From positions 5,704,001 to 5,768,000 of the forward strand of contig CM034107.1 in the NCBI GenBank assembly GCA_019914945.1: a stretch of DNA of 64,000 nt. Direction: 5' to 3'. Within the stretch, counting starts at the first letter, position 1; every line of letters starts with the position of its first letter. The DNA is from Typha latifolia (taxonomy: Eukaryota; Streptophyta; Magnoliopsida; Poales; Typhaceae). The notes below the pieces were generated by a model. It ran no database searches and was not told where the DNA came from. It was given only the letters and a program-made list of their open reading frames with translations. Below, piece by piece: positions 55,101 to 64,000 of this stretch. The position numbers and the translations under genes were made by a program.

Positions 55101-58100
55101 GAGCAACGAAGCTATTAGAAGGGGTGCAGTGAGGCACCCCTCATGCCACGTGCCAGTACGCCGCCGGCACGGCCATCTATATATTATCTATATATTAGAT
55201 AATTTAGTGGATCACAAGCAAGGAATTAACAAAGAATATGCTGATTCAGTGATCCTCAGGAATGGACTCACTGTTCAAGATATTCGAGTAACTACAAATG
55301 GTCTAAGTAGCCAAAAGATGAAAGTACGAAACATATTTCTGCTTGCTGCAAATTATAGATCTTCTAGAAGGATAAAAAAAACAAGACAGAAATACATAAT
55401 TACATACTCAGGCAATTTCTCATAAGCAGTCAACACATTCCATACTTCCCGAACAGGTGCTTTGACAGTGATGCTAGCAAAAACTCCTCGGTGGGCCCCT
55501 CCATTTTCCTTCATTTAAACAATTCCATCTGATAGCTAAGATACAAGTAGCTTTAAATGAGACAGATACCAGGGGGTTACTAAAATAAGATAAAAGACTT
55601 ACCAATAGGCCATCGAATCTTCGAAGATGGACTTCGTCAACAATGCATGGCCTATCAAGTCTGCAGACATTTCCATATATACCCCATTTTCCATTAACCT
55701 TGGTTGATGGTAAAGCTAGCATGGTATCGGAAGCAGAACCAGAAGACTCTTCTATCAACTTATTTGATGAAAGGGTATCAGCTTCATATTTAACACCACT
55801 CATGTTCAGATTAGAAGAAATAGCAGATGCTTTAGATTCCGCACCGTTACAATTCCTATCCATTGTTGTCTTTTGATTTCCTTTATAACATATTTCAGCT
55901 CTACAAGCCAGGGCTTGAAGGTTCACAGGAAGATCTGATCTGATAATTCTCTCAAGAAAGATAGCTGGAAAATTAAATCTTGGTATAACGTTGACTTCAT
56001 AAGATAAACTTGCAGTTGAAGACCTGTGAGTATATAAAATAGAAGTGCAAAAGTCAAATCAGATAATCCATAATTTCCAGCATGCAACCAATTATGGCAT
56101 GATATTTCTAACAAATCATATTGAGAAATCACTATAGCAGCAGAATCAAAATGTTGAGGTCTAAATTAGATGCAAATGCAAAACAGACATCTTGAGAATA
56201 ACATAGGTGACACTTGTAAATGGAATTGGTCCTGAACAAGTGCAGCATAACTAAGGGTGTAAGTCTGTTCAAGCTTGGTTTGAAATTAATTTAGAGCTTA
56301 AGCCAATGCATGCTTGGATTGATTAATTTCAATTCGAGCCAATTTCATGCTCAAGTTCCTAAATGAGCCACTCGATAAGCAATCCAAAACTATTTCAAAT
56401 CAAGAATAATTCAAACCTGAATCACGCTTCAATCAAACTTGAATCCAACTTGAATGGAATCAAGCTTGAATCCTTAGATCTTAATGTAGTGGTTCTCATT
56501 TACTATCCATATAATACATATATATAATATTTATAAATATAATAATATAAATTGAGCCATATCGAGCTGGCTTGTGCTAAGCTCTACATTAAGATCTAAT
56601 GCATGACACGAGTGGTGTCGGGCATTTAATAATCAAATCGTGTTCGTGTCTACCAAATATAATATATTTAATAATCGGGTCGTGTTCGTGTCAGGATGAA
56701 TTTGACTCGACCTGAACTCGCTTAACACAACCCAATTGCCACCCCTAGCTAGTAGACATACTTTTAATTTACTAATTTACTTCTATTTAAATATTTTAAA
56801 GTTTGAATGCTTATAAATTTCTATAAGATATTTTCTTAATCTAAGATTTAATTCTCTGCAAATATCACTAATGATGCTCAAGTCTTGCTATGTATGAGTT
56901 AAAAAGATAATCAGCAGACTAGAACCTAGCATTCATAAACAGATTATTTGAGATAGAGAAGTGAGTTACGATTCAATTAAATAATTTTACTATTATTTGT
57001 GTTATGATTCAATTAAATAATTTTATTATTATTTGTTTTAAGTTTCAACATAATTAGTTTCTTATAAAATATATGCAATAATATATTTTAGATAGAGAGA
57101 TATAGATTAAAAACTTAGCAATTCAGTACTACTAAGATTGATGTCCAACTAAATGGTGGTCCATCTATGAATGAGAAGAGATACTAAGTTTAACATTAAT
57201 AGCAAAAAAGATCATAAGTCAAACTGTGTCTTTATCATAATATGAAAAAATTAAACTACATTTTCCTCAATCCGCACCAAAACACATAATCAATTGATAA
57301 TGGAGAAATTAGAGAAGTTAGTTTTCTATCATTATTACAATATGAGATTAAGGGAGAGAAATTTAAAAAAGAGAGATAAAAAATAATCAGCTGATTGATT
57401 TAAATCATGTTTTTGAAAAAGAAGACATCTTAATTCAATGGATCATAAAAGGAGAGGACAGATTAATAGATTATAGAAATAACTCATGATTAGACAAAGC
57501 ATTGGAAAAGACCACGACGAAGGCAAAGACTAGTATAAGTTGTTCAACAATGAGTGATAGTATAGCTACAATACTAGCGATAACTCTAATGATCCTAATG
57601 ATATACCTAGTGGTGAAATCGTCAATTTCACATTTGCTGAGGAAAGTCAAAGAGGTATAGAGATTGAAGACATAAAAACTGAGGATGTACTTACATATTA
57701 GTGATATCATTATGATATTGTTCCCTATGACTATAGTTCATCGAGTATTTATTATTTGAAACCATCACAATATCTAGATGCTGGTTTTTATCCTCCTCAC
57801 TATCCTCACAGAAAAAATTCATATATTGATTATTATCCTCCTCAGAGACAACAACATTAGTTTGATATTGTTAGTATGATGCAATCACATTTTATAGTAC
57901 CAGGCCTTAAATATCTTTATTTATAAACTTATGGTGATTATTATGACGATGACCATAAAAATTTATGAAAGTTAGCTCGGTATTCATCAAAATCTTTAAG
58001 TAACCTAGTACTTTAATTTTTAGGCTTCATACTTAAGCGGTCCAATCCAATCTAGTCGATTGATACAGTTGATATGTATCATTTTTTCAGGAGACAACTG

Positions 58101-61100
58101 ATCTCGATCCCGATATTTTGAAACTTAGAAATAACAAAAACCAAATCTGGTTGCTTACTAGGATGAGCTTCTTTTGTCAACCAATCAAAGCAATAGTACA
58201 TTCTTCATCATCAAAAAAAATTTGGATCTGCTTGGCTTGAATGTGAAGTAATTAACACAACCAATTGTCAAAAGTACAAAAAGGAAACATAGTTCAAAGT
58301 AATTCTGCCTATAGAAATTGCATAAGTAATTTAATACTAACCTTTTTTCATGTTATTAGGAGGTATTACCATCATAGAAGGACCTACAGCATGTAAAATT
58401 ACAAACGAACAAAACCAAATCGTTTGTCACATTGCTTACAGTAAATTAAAATTGATCAAACATACCTCGGACCAGCTTTGACAGACCATTGGCCTTCAAA
58501 TTTCTTAAAATCCCCATCAACCATGGAAAAATGAAGCTCCCTCCTATTAGCCTAGGAAAGTAACTTCACTTTTTATGATTTAACTCAAGTGGACATAAAC
58601 TTGTTATTTTTCAACATAATAAACAATCATATTTTTTGCACTATGCAAGATGTAGAAGCAAATATATTGTTAGTGGAAATATCACTAATGTAAATATAGT
58701 TCCAACACCTCCAAAGGATAACGAAAGGAAGAAAGACAGACAGAAAGAATAGAAGAAAGAAGAAAAAGAAAAAAGTCAGTGATTTAATTAGACAAAACCA
58801 TTTTCAGGGCAATATGGATATAAACTACAGTTTGGAACCCTTCAAGCAAAAAGGTCCTTATTCAAATACCGAAGGACCTCCTCAAGTGCTTGCTTGGCAA
58901 AGGTTTTGCTTGCACAAATCTTCGCATACACACGAAGATAGAGAAGACCCATACAAAAATACGAAACTAAATAGATTTAAATGTGACTAGGACTAAAATG
59001 TGAGTCATAAACATGTAGGCAAGAAATGTGCTCTAATAGTCTCTAGGAATGAGAATTATTTTGATATGCAAGTTGCAACCACTCAAGACCAAGGAAAGAC
59101 AATGCTTCATACCTTTCCAAGGAAAATTATGAAAAGGGAATAATGCACCTAGTTACTTTAACATGCAATGTGTAAGGAAAGACTTGGATCATGCCTTCCA
59201 AAGTAAAAAAGACAAAACGGGCATCACTTGGTGTGATGGCAAGGCTGGCTTAGTTATATTACATCCAACTTATCAATGGACCTGTAAATTATGCTCTAGG
59301 CATCCATATAATTGGATAGTTCAACAAAGAATTCTTTTAAATGGAGAGCCAGCTTCCATTGTACTTATTCCATCAGAATCCAGGTTGGCACAGAGAAATA
59401 TAAAACAACAAAATAAGAAAGTAGAGAGGTAGGAGAGAGAAGAGATGAGAGAATTAAAGGCAACATGGGAAAAGCCTAAACCCAGATAAAAGAAAAGCCT
59501 AAATCTCTAGATAAAGCTCATCTAATGGCTCAGACATGGAAATAGTGGGCTGATGATCGGCATTATTTTTCCCTCTAACACCTAACTCCATATTTATCAT
59601 GCCCTCTAGTCCATGAAAATTAGCAAACCTCTTAGGTGGTAGCATTTGGTAAAGATATTGCAATCTACTCATTTTTTCTTAGCAGTAGCCAGTCTACGTT
59701 GTTGCAAATAACCTTCTCATGTTCTCTTAAATGTAGTGGCAGTGAAATTCAGTATTCGGTCCTATTGCAATGCATTGGATTTTTCCCAGTGGTCAAATTG
59801 CGTAGTCCTCGTGGCAACCCACTTCATAGTTACTACCCTTCCCAAAAACTTCCATTTATCATGTGACTCTTATCTAACCTTGTTGCATGACAATCTTTAC
59901 ATCGAAATTGAAGTGGGTTTATCATATGTAGCTATCGGATGACCATGTGATGCAAAACGTAGTGGAGGAAAATGAAACAGAGAAAGAAGAAGGGAAGGAA
60001 TGGGGTTTCACACCTCCACCCTAAGAAAAGGTTTCACACCAAAATCCTCGAGAGAACAAATCACATAAACTTTCATTCAATGCCAAAGGAAATATAACGG
60101 GTCTATATATAGACCTACAATGGAATTAAGCAAAAAACACCCTACATAGGAAATAAACAAAAGACACCCTAAATAAATAAAAATCAAAACCAAATCCCTA
60201 TAGGAGGGATCATCAACTGTCGGCGTCTCCTGCGCTGGTACACACGCCATCGCGTCCTATCAGTGATGTCCGCATCACCATGTAACCCAAAAGCTAAGCT
60301 ATTAATGGACCAACAATATATATTGTACCTTAGCACACCTCTCACATGTGGGCCTCACAAACTCCCTATAAATAGATAACAGATAACCACTTGTCCAGTC
60401 TCATCATACATACACTGAAATAGATAAACAGGAATTAATAAAGGATTGGTAAGATTGAACTTGAGACCTCCAAAAATGTCTTACCTCTAGCTCTAATACC
60501 ATATGAAGTAACCAATTGGCCAAAAGCTTAAGGTATTAAATGATGGAGAAACAATGTATAGTATCCCTTAGTTAGACACTTAAACTATGATATGACTTCT
60601 GATTCATCATTGCATGTTTAACAAATTTCGACTAATGTGTAATTTATTGATCCTAAATTCGTATGTGACAACCATTTACTAAAATTAAATCCATTTAGAT
60701 ACTAAATTTAAATCCTTTTAAATACAGGATTTCCATCAATACTCTCCAGACAAAATATGCACTAGATTACCTCCACAAATGAGGCTTCCTTAGAGCATCC
60801 ATAAGTCAGATGACTAGATTAACAAAATAAGCTATATTTAGTCAACTAAGTGTCTGATGTGTGAGGCTTACACTAGTTGATGTATACATAGTTGTGTCAT
60901 GTGACTAATAACCAATATCTTTTTTCATCCTGCACCGATACGGAGTAAACATCCTTGATCCATCCTTGATTTCCACTTTAGTACAGCTTTTAAGCTCCTA
61001 AGTTACTTCATCCTCACAGTGTTATAGGAAGATGCTTACAATGTTTATGAATTACGATATCTTCAATTCCATCTTCCATGGCAAATGAGATCTTCAGCAT

Positions 61101-62848
61101 AAATGAGAATAAAGGAGAGGCATACATCAGCCTTATTAATTAACAAGCTAGAGTAACTAGTTAATAGTCATTGATAACCACAATCTTTTGTCCAGTCCTT
61201 GAGAATACATCACATATATCCTTCACTAACTTGCTTCTATAAAGAAGTGTTCCTTCACAATCTCCACTAATTGCTAGTGACTAAGACAATCAGAGGCCAC
61301 ATCTGCCATTGCACGCGATTTCATCAGAACATGAATGCTCATAATTTTCCAGCATGAATAAACTCCATATATGTTGCAGTAAATCAGTTCCAAAATTCCA
61401 GAAAACTCCTACCTCCCATCTCTACCACATCAATAAAAGAAGAAAAGAAGTAAAGAAACTTGTCCCCTTGAGAACAGCAATTTGCCCTCACAGTACTATA
61501 GCAGATGAAGTAAAATCCTCTCTTCATAACCAGCTCCTTATGATCCTTAACACATGACCACAAAGCCTGATCTAATAACAGATTGTTAAACTACGTTGAG
61601 ATAGGAGAGAAGAGGTGTGAAGAGAGGCGGGAGGAATTGGAGATAATACAAGAGATATAAAGTGGATGCTAGATCCATCCCATGCTTCAACTAGTAGTGG
61701 TACAAGCCTATTGAAAGGCATCAGAAAACAAGAAAGAAGAAAAAACATTTTAATACAAATAATGACAAGGGGGTTGCATGTCTTGGAATGTATATCACAT
61801 TATGATCAATACATGGAATTTCATTAACACATACCGAATCAGGTAGCTCCTGCAGATCCAAAACCACCCGAGCCTCAATGTGCCAGTAGAGCGCACGCTG
61901 CAGTCCTCTTTGCTCTAACCATATTCTCCCTTGATGTGGGCATGGAATCCTCCCACTGCACACAAAACTCCCCCAATTTCAAAACTTTAGACCAAATTGG
62001 ACAAATACAAAGATTAAAGGAACAGGTATTCTTTTTCCTTTTCCCCAAAAAAAAAAAGAGTTTTTGTTTTCGTTTTCTTTTTTTGTATATGACAACCTGA
62101 TGTTAAAACTTACTGCCAAAAACTATTCCTTGTTAACATTTTCTCAAAAGTATTTGCAAAAAGATAAAACTACCTACGATTATTTAATAAAAAGGCATTT
62201 TTGGTAAAAAAAAAGAAACACACACACACACATATATATATTCTAAGGATGTTCCGTACGAATAAATAAGAGGTAAATTTTACAAAAATACGTAAACATA
62301 GAAGAATCCAATTTGCAACTATTAAAAATGAGGTATTTCGCAATAAGACTAAAATGTAGGACAATATGCGCGCGCGCAGACACACGAAAAGAAACAGTAA
62401 GTCACCTGTAGACGAGATTGGGGATGTAATCAGCAAGCCGCTCGTAATCGGTGAGGACACTCCACAGCGACTCGACGTCGGCATTGACGACGATGGAAGC
62501 CCGAATTCTCCGCTCGCGCCACGAGATTACGTCCACCTCGCACTGCACTTTGCCCTCCTCTTCTTCTCCTTCCCCTCCCTCTTCCGCTGCTCTCTGACCT
62601 CGCTTCGTTAGGCTTTTATTCCTAGATCGGTTGAGTTTTCCCTTTCGTGCTTGGATATTGGAATGGTGGTGGTTCTGACTGTCTCCGGCGGCAAGGGATC
62701 GGGAGGCGAAAACCCTAGAATTGGAGGGTGGGGGAGGGAGGAGGGGACTAGGGTTAGGGTTAGAGTCAGAGTTAGTGTTGGGGTTAGAGTTCTTGAAGGT
62801 GGGGAAAGGGAGGTGGAAGGAAGGCTGGAGATAGGCGAAGGCTCTCAT
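46117..62848 (-). CDS. Chloroplast-targeted double START/polyketide-cyclase-like protein, 10 exons, 748 aa
   Basis: Exons: 62848-62406, 61955-61835, 58551-58466, 56023-55603, 55508-55408, 54633-54567, 48997-48770, 47857-47393, 46895-46823, 46358-46117. All introns are GT..AG and phases agree; total 2247 nt with stop. Residues 1-95 are Ser/Pro/Asn/basic-rich like a transit peptide. SRPBCC domain 1 is at about 110-245 (VESLWSVLTDYERLADYIPN, GRIPCPHQGRIWLEQRGL). A Ser-rich linker follows. SRPBCC domain 2 is at about 347-520 (VREVWNVLTAYEKLPEIVPN). The C-terminus has two related motifs, FMPMRKQLRLHGRVDIEKAI and YMPSRKSFERAGRYDIARAL. The family (Arabidopsis At5g08720-like) is annotated as polyketide cyclase/dehydrase and lipid transport superfamily; ligand and role are unknown. 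Plastid location is inferred from the N-terminus. Confidence 0.9.
46359..47392 (-). other. Introns 9 (46359-46822) and 8 (46896-47392) of the START-domain gene
   Basis: Both are under 500 bp and U-rich on the sense strand. The 73-bp exon 9 lies between them. Donors GCAG|GTAAGG and AGAG|GTAACA; acceptors ATAG|GGCG and GCAG|ATAG. No repeats seen. Confidence 0.8.
47858..48769 (-). other. Intron 7 of the START-domain gene
   Basis: Donor GAG|GTAGGTAC, acceptor CTCAG|GTCATA. AT-rich; I see no transposon. Confidence 0.8.
49236..50210. mobile_element. Probable non-autonomous DNA transposon in intron 6
   Basis: The left end reads AATGTTTTGAATGGCAGGCGGTC and the right end on the opposite strand AGTATTTTAAAAAGCGTCC then GACGACCGCC, giving weak inverted repeats with GGCGGTC blocks inside. 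50040-50190 is packed with GCC/GGC words. The middle is AT-rich. No transposase. Confidence 0.4.
50790..50997. repeat. Local ~109-bp tandem duplication at the hAT-like element's left end
   Basis: The words TAGTCATAAATATAG, CTTTTTAAAATACAGGAGGA and AAGTATAAGCAAGGATGGTC occur at 50793-50888 and again at 50899-50997. Each copy contains the target site AGTATAAG plus the first bases of the element, so the duplication postdates the insertion. Confidence 0.85.
50968..52237. mobile_element. Non-autonomous hAT-like transposon with GTGCC palindromes
   Basis: TSD AGTATAAG lies at 50960-50967 (and at 50854-50861 in the duplicate) and at 52238-52245. The terminal inverted repeats are CAAGGATGGTCGTGCCGG and, from the right, CAGTGATGGCCGTGCTAG (about 12 of 18 matching). 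GTGCCGGTCGGCAC-type words fill about 50980-51210. The interior ORF at 51476-51658 is Tyr/Pro-rich (PSYQSYPLEPQHPYYTPY) and may be the tail of a lost transposase. AT-rich to the right. Confidence 0.8.
53073..53580. mobile_element. Second, inverted copy of the GTGCC hAT-like family
   Basis: The opposite strand matches the first element's right part (AAGATTGACAT..CAAAGACCC; AAATATCCTAAA). The ends carry ATGGCCTTGCCAG and, from the right, AAGGATGGCCATGCCGAG. Possible imperfect 8-bp duplication CCCAATTA / CCCAATCA. Confidence 0.6.
54268..54312. repeat. (CA)n(CT)n microsatellite
   Basis: About nine CA/AC units followed by about thirteen CT units within intron 6. Confidence 0.88.
54634..55407 (-). 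other. Intron 5 of the START-domain gene, mostly one DNA element
   Basis: Donor CTGA|GTATGT, acceptor CACAG|GATCG. Nearly half of the intron is the GTGCC-type element with a foldback (54834-55178). Confidence 0.75.
54834..55178. mobile_element. Third GTGCC-type element, containing a foldback
   Basis: Outer ends GATGGTCGTGTCAC and, from the right, GATGGCCGTGCCGG are like the family at 50968. Inside are arms of about 43 bp at 54938-54980 and 55022-55064, reverse complements with few mismatches, around a 41-nt loop with a GA run. Confidence 0.6.
56024..58465 (-). other. Intron 3 of the START-domain gene, 2.4 kb
   Basis: Donor CCGAG|GTATGT, acceptor CACAG|GTCTTC. 56253-56748 begins AAGGGTGTAAG, has GAGCC/CAAGCTTGA words and ends TTGCCACCCCTAG, like hAT ends. 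57640-57960 has Tyr/Pro/His-rich coding traces (YPPHYPHRKNSY) similar in kind to those inside the element at 50968. Intron 4 (55509-55602) is only 94 bp. Confidence 0.65.
56253..56748. mobile_element. Possible small hAT-like element(s) in intron 3
   Basis: Ends AAGGGTGTAA and, from the right, CTAGGGGTGGCAATTGGG resemble hAT termini including those of the element at 5769 (TAGGGGTGTAA). 56590-56748 alone may be a separate insertion with GTCGTGTTCGTGTC words. No target duplication could be confirmed. Confidence 0.35.
58552..61834 (-). other. Intron 2 of the START-domain gene, 3.3 kb
   Basis: Donor TTCG|GTATGTG, acceptor CCTAG|GCTAAT. 60000-60290 has a TATA-like palindrome (GGGTCTATATATAGACC) and GC-rich words at its right end, perhaps an LTR or DNA element fragment. 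60470-60560 has CTCTAATACCATATGAAG, a dispersed word also near 53710 and 63385. The ORFs at 59163-59432 and 59636-59942 show no domain. Confidence 0.6.
61956..62405 (-). other. Intron 1 of the START-domain gene
   Basis: Donor ACAG|GTGACT, acceptor TGCAG|TGGGA. Contains a (CA)n run at 62218-62232 followed by TATATATA. Confidence 0.85.
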
Positions 62849-63120
62849 GAGGAGAGCCGAGAGAGGAGTGAGTGGAATGGAATGGAACGGAAGTGGAGCG
62901 AGCCGTTGGAAGTTTCAGCCAATCTTTTTTTTTTCTTTTTTTTTCTTTTTTTTTCTTTCTTTTTTTTTTTTTTTTTTTTTTTGTGTGGCACGAGAGTAGG
63001 TGAGATTATTAGCCACTTATAACGCGTGGAATTCACGGGAGTTCAAGTCGACGTGGCGCCTGCTGCGTCTGGAATGCCCTCCGTTTTTGTGAAGATATTA
63101 TTTCTCAAATACGGTCACGA
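62849..63120 (-). promoter_or_regulatory. 5' leader and proximal promoter of the START-domain gene
   Basis: Just upstream of the ATG is a long T/CT tract on plus (62926-62990), i.e. poly-A with G on the sense strand. ACGTGGC at 63051-63057 (plus) is the core of a G-box/ABRE-like site about 200 bp upstream of the ATG; its use is inferred only. Confidence 0.4.
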
Positions 63121-64000
63121 TATACCCCAAGTTTTGGGGATAATACAATTAACCGCCCTAGTTAGACTCGGTTTAAGTTAAATAATACTTAACTTCCATG
63201 CGGTTTATATCATTTTGCAATTGATAATTGTCTAACAACAAAGATGTTAAGAGACCAAATTATTTCTTTCATGTTAAAGAACGGTGATGAGCTCAAAAAA
63301 TAGACTTTATTTAAATGTGTTGCGGGATTTATATTTTAAATAACAGATTGGCTTGGTAAGATTTAAATTCAAGATCATAATTCTGACACCATATTAACTA
63401 GTCAAACTAATCGTGTTCATAACATTTTCCATGGGGTATTTTCTCTCTATCTTTTTATTACAATTCAAACTTTGACGGAGAAGCAGGTTTAAAATGTAAC
63501 ATCTAAATCCTAAACATGTGCATGGCACAAGCCCATATAGTATATGTAAGGCATCTAGTAACTATAATTTATCCATAATATATAAACTAAGAATAACTTA
63601 TGTCTGAATATCAACAACATAATAATAATCCTAATAGGTCTTATACAGGCCACAATATACCATCAAGAGTATCTCACTATTACATATGCACAACAGTGTA
63701 TATAAAATGCATCAAGTACAAAGTTATATATTTAAAGCAACGATAAGGATAAAGACACCCTAAAAGTCATATAAGCATAACTTATCTAGGTATAACACTA
63801 ACTACACTCTACTCCTCAATCACTAGCAAGACCTCTAATAGAGTATTTTGCTCCATTTGTTTACCTAGGTTTTTCGAAAAGACAAACAAAGAGAGTCATG
63901 AGCTAAAGACTCAGTTAATAGATATTATCCTAAATTAGTAATGTCAAACAAAGAGTAAATTATGTATTGGATGATATGAATCAAAAAGAAATATTATGCT
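63121..64000. other. Intergenic, no gene seen
   Basis: AT-rich. 63280-63410 carries the dispersed repeat word group TATTTTAAATAACAGAT ... TTCTGACACCATATTAA, also near 53655-53725. No ORF of interest. Confidence 0.5.

Noticed and set aside
59163..59432. Plus-strand 89-residue ORF in intron 2
   Set aside because: No domain, no codon bias seen, antisense to the host gene.
62651..63022. Plus-strand ORF over exon 1 of the START-domain gene
   Set aside because: Antisense shadow, Arg/Val repeats and a poly-Phe run from the T tract.

Overview
This window is nuclear DNA of a flowering plant. It has intron-containing plant genes with AG|GT and AG splice signals, dense nested LTR retrotransposons, plant-type hAT transposons and many (GA)n/(CT)n microsatellites. 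The species cannot be named from the sequence. Only two host genes are well supported. At the left edge (minus strand, 1-644, running off the window) is the 5' end of a small Cys/His-motif protein gene. At the right (minus strand, 46117-62848) is a complete ten-exon gene for a predicted 748-residue chloroplast protein with two START/polyketide-cyclase-like domains, of the same type as Arabidopsis At5g08720. I reconstructed it exon by exon; all nine introns have GT..AG ends and consistent phase.

The 43 kb between the genes is a transposon nest that can be read in layers from target-site duplications (TSDs). A Ty3/gypsy chromovirus-like element (A-1, 5070-18917, TSD TAGGC, minus) has a hAT transposon with its transposase in one LTR (5769-9865, 8-bp TSD GTTCAAAC). 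Its other LTR holds a short LTR element (B-1, 15596-18881, TSD TAATA, plus). Next comes a chain of three A-type LTRs separated by two deleted internal regions (19425-26180); the middle LTR contains a solo B LTR (22908-23859, TSD GAGGA). A Ty1/copia Sirevirus-like element follows (D, 27491-35876, TSD GATTA, minus). It has an extra ORF between RNase H and the 3' LTR, apparently with its own promoter. Finally an integrase-less B element (B-3, 37014-41786, TSD GTGGA, minus) interrupts an old plus-strand Ty3 element (E, about 36780-43265).

The most unusual signal is an array of the palindrome GCGTTCGAACGC and near variants. It occurs in the LTRs of both Ty3 families (A, B) and of the copia element D, each time in the 5' part of the LTR and 40-70 bp upstream of a TATA box. 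The same array plus TATA box also sits inside D, upstream of its extra 3' ORF. It looks like a promoter module shared across unrelated retrotransposon superfamilies.

The introns of the START-domain gene (together about 14.5 kb) have collected non-autonomous DNA elements. These include a hAT-like family with GTGCCGGTCGGCAC-type subterminal palindromes (8-bp TSD AGTATAAG) and a foldback with arms of about 43 bp. The exons are intact. No tRNA, rRNA or CRISPR was found. All retroelement ORFs carry stops, frameshifts or domain deletions, so none is autonomous as it stands; the intact genes are the two host genes.
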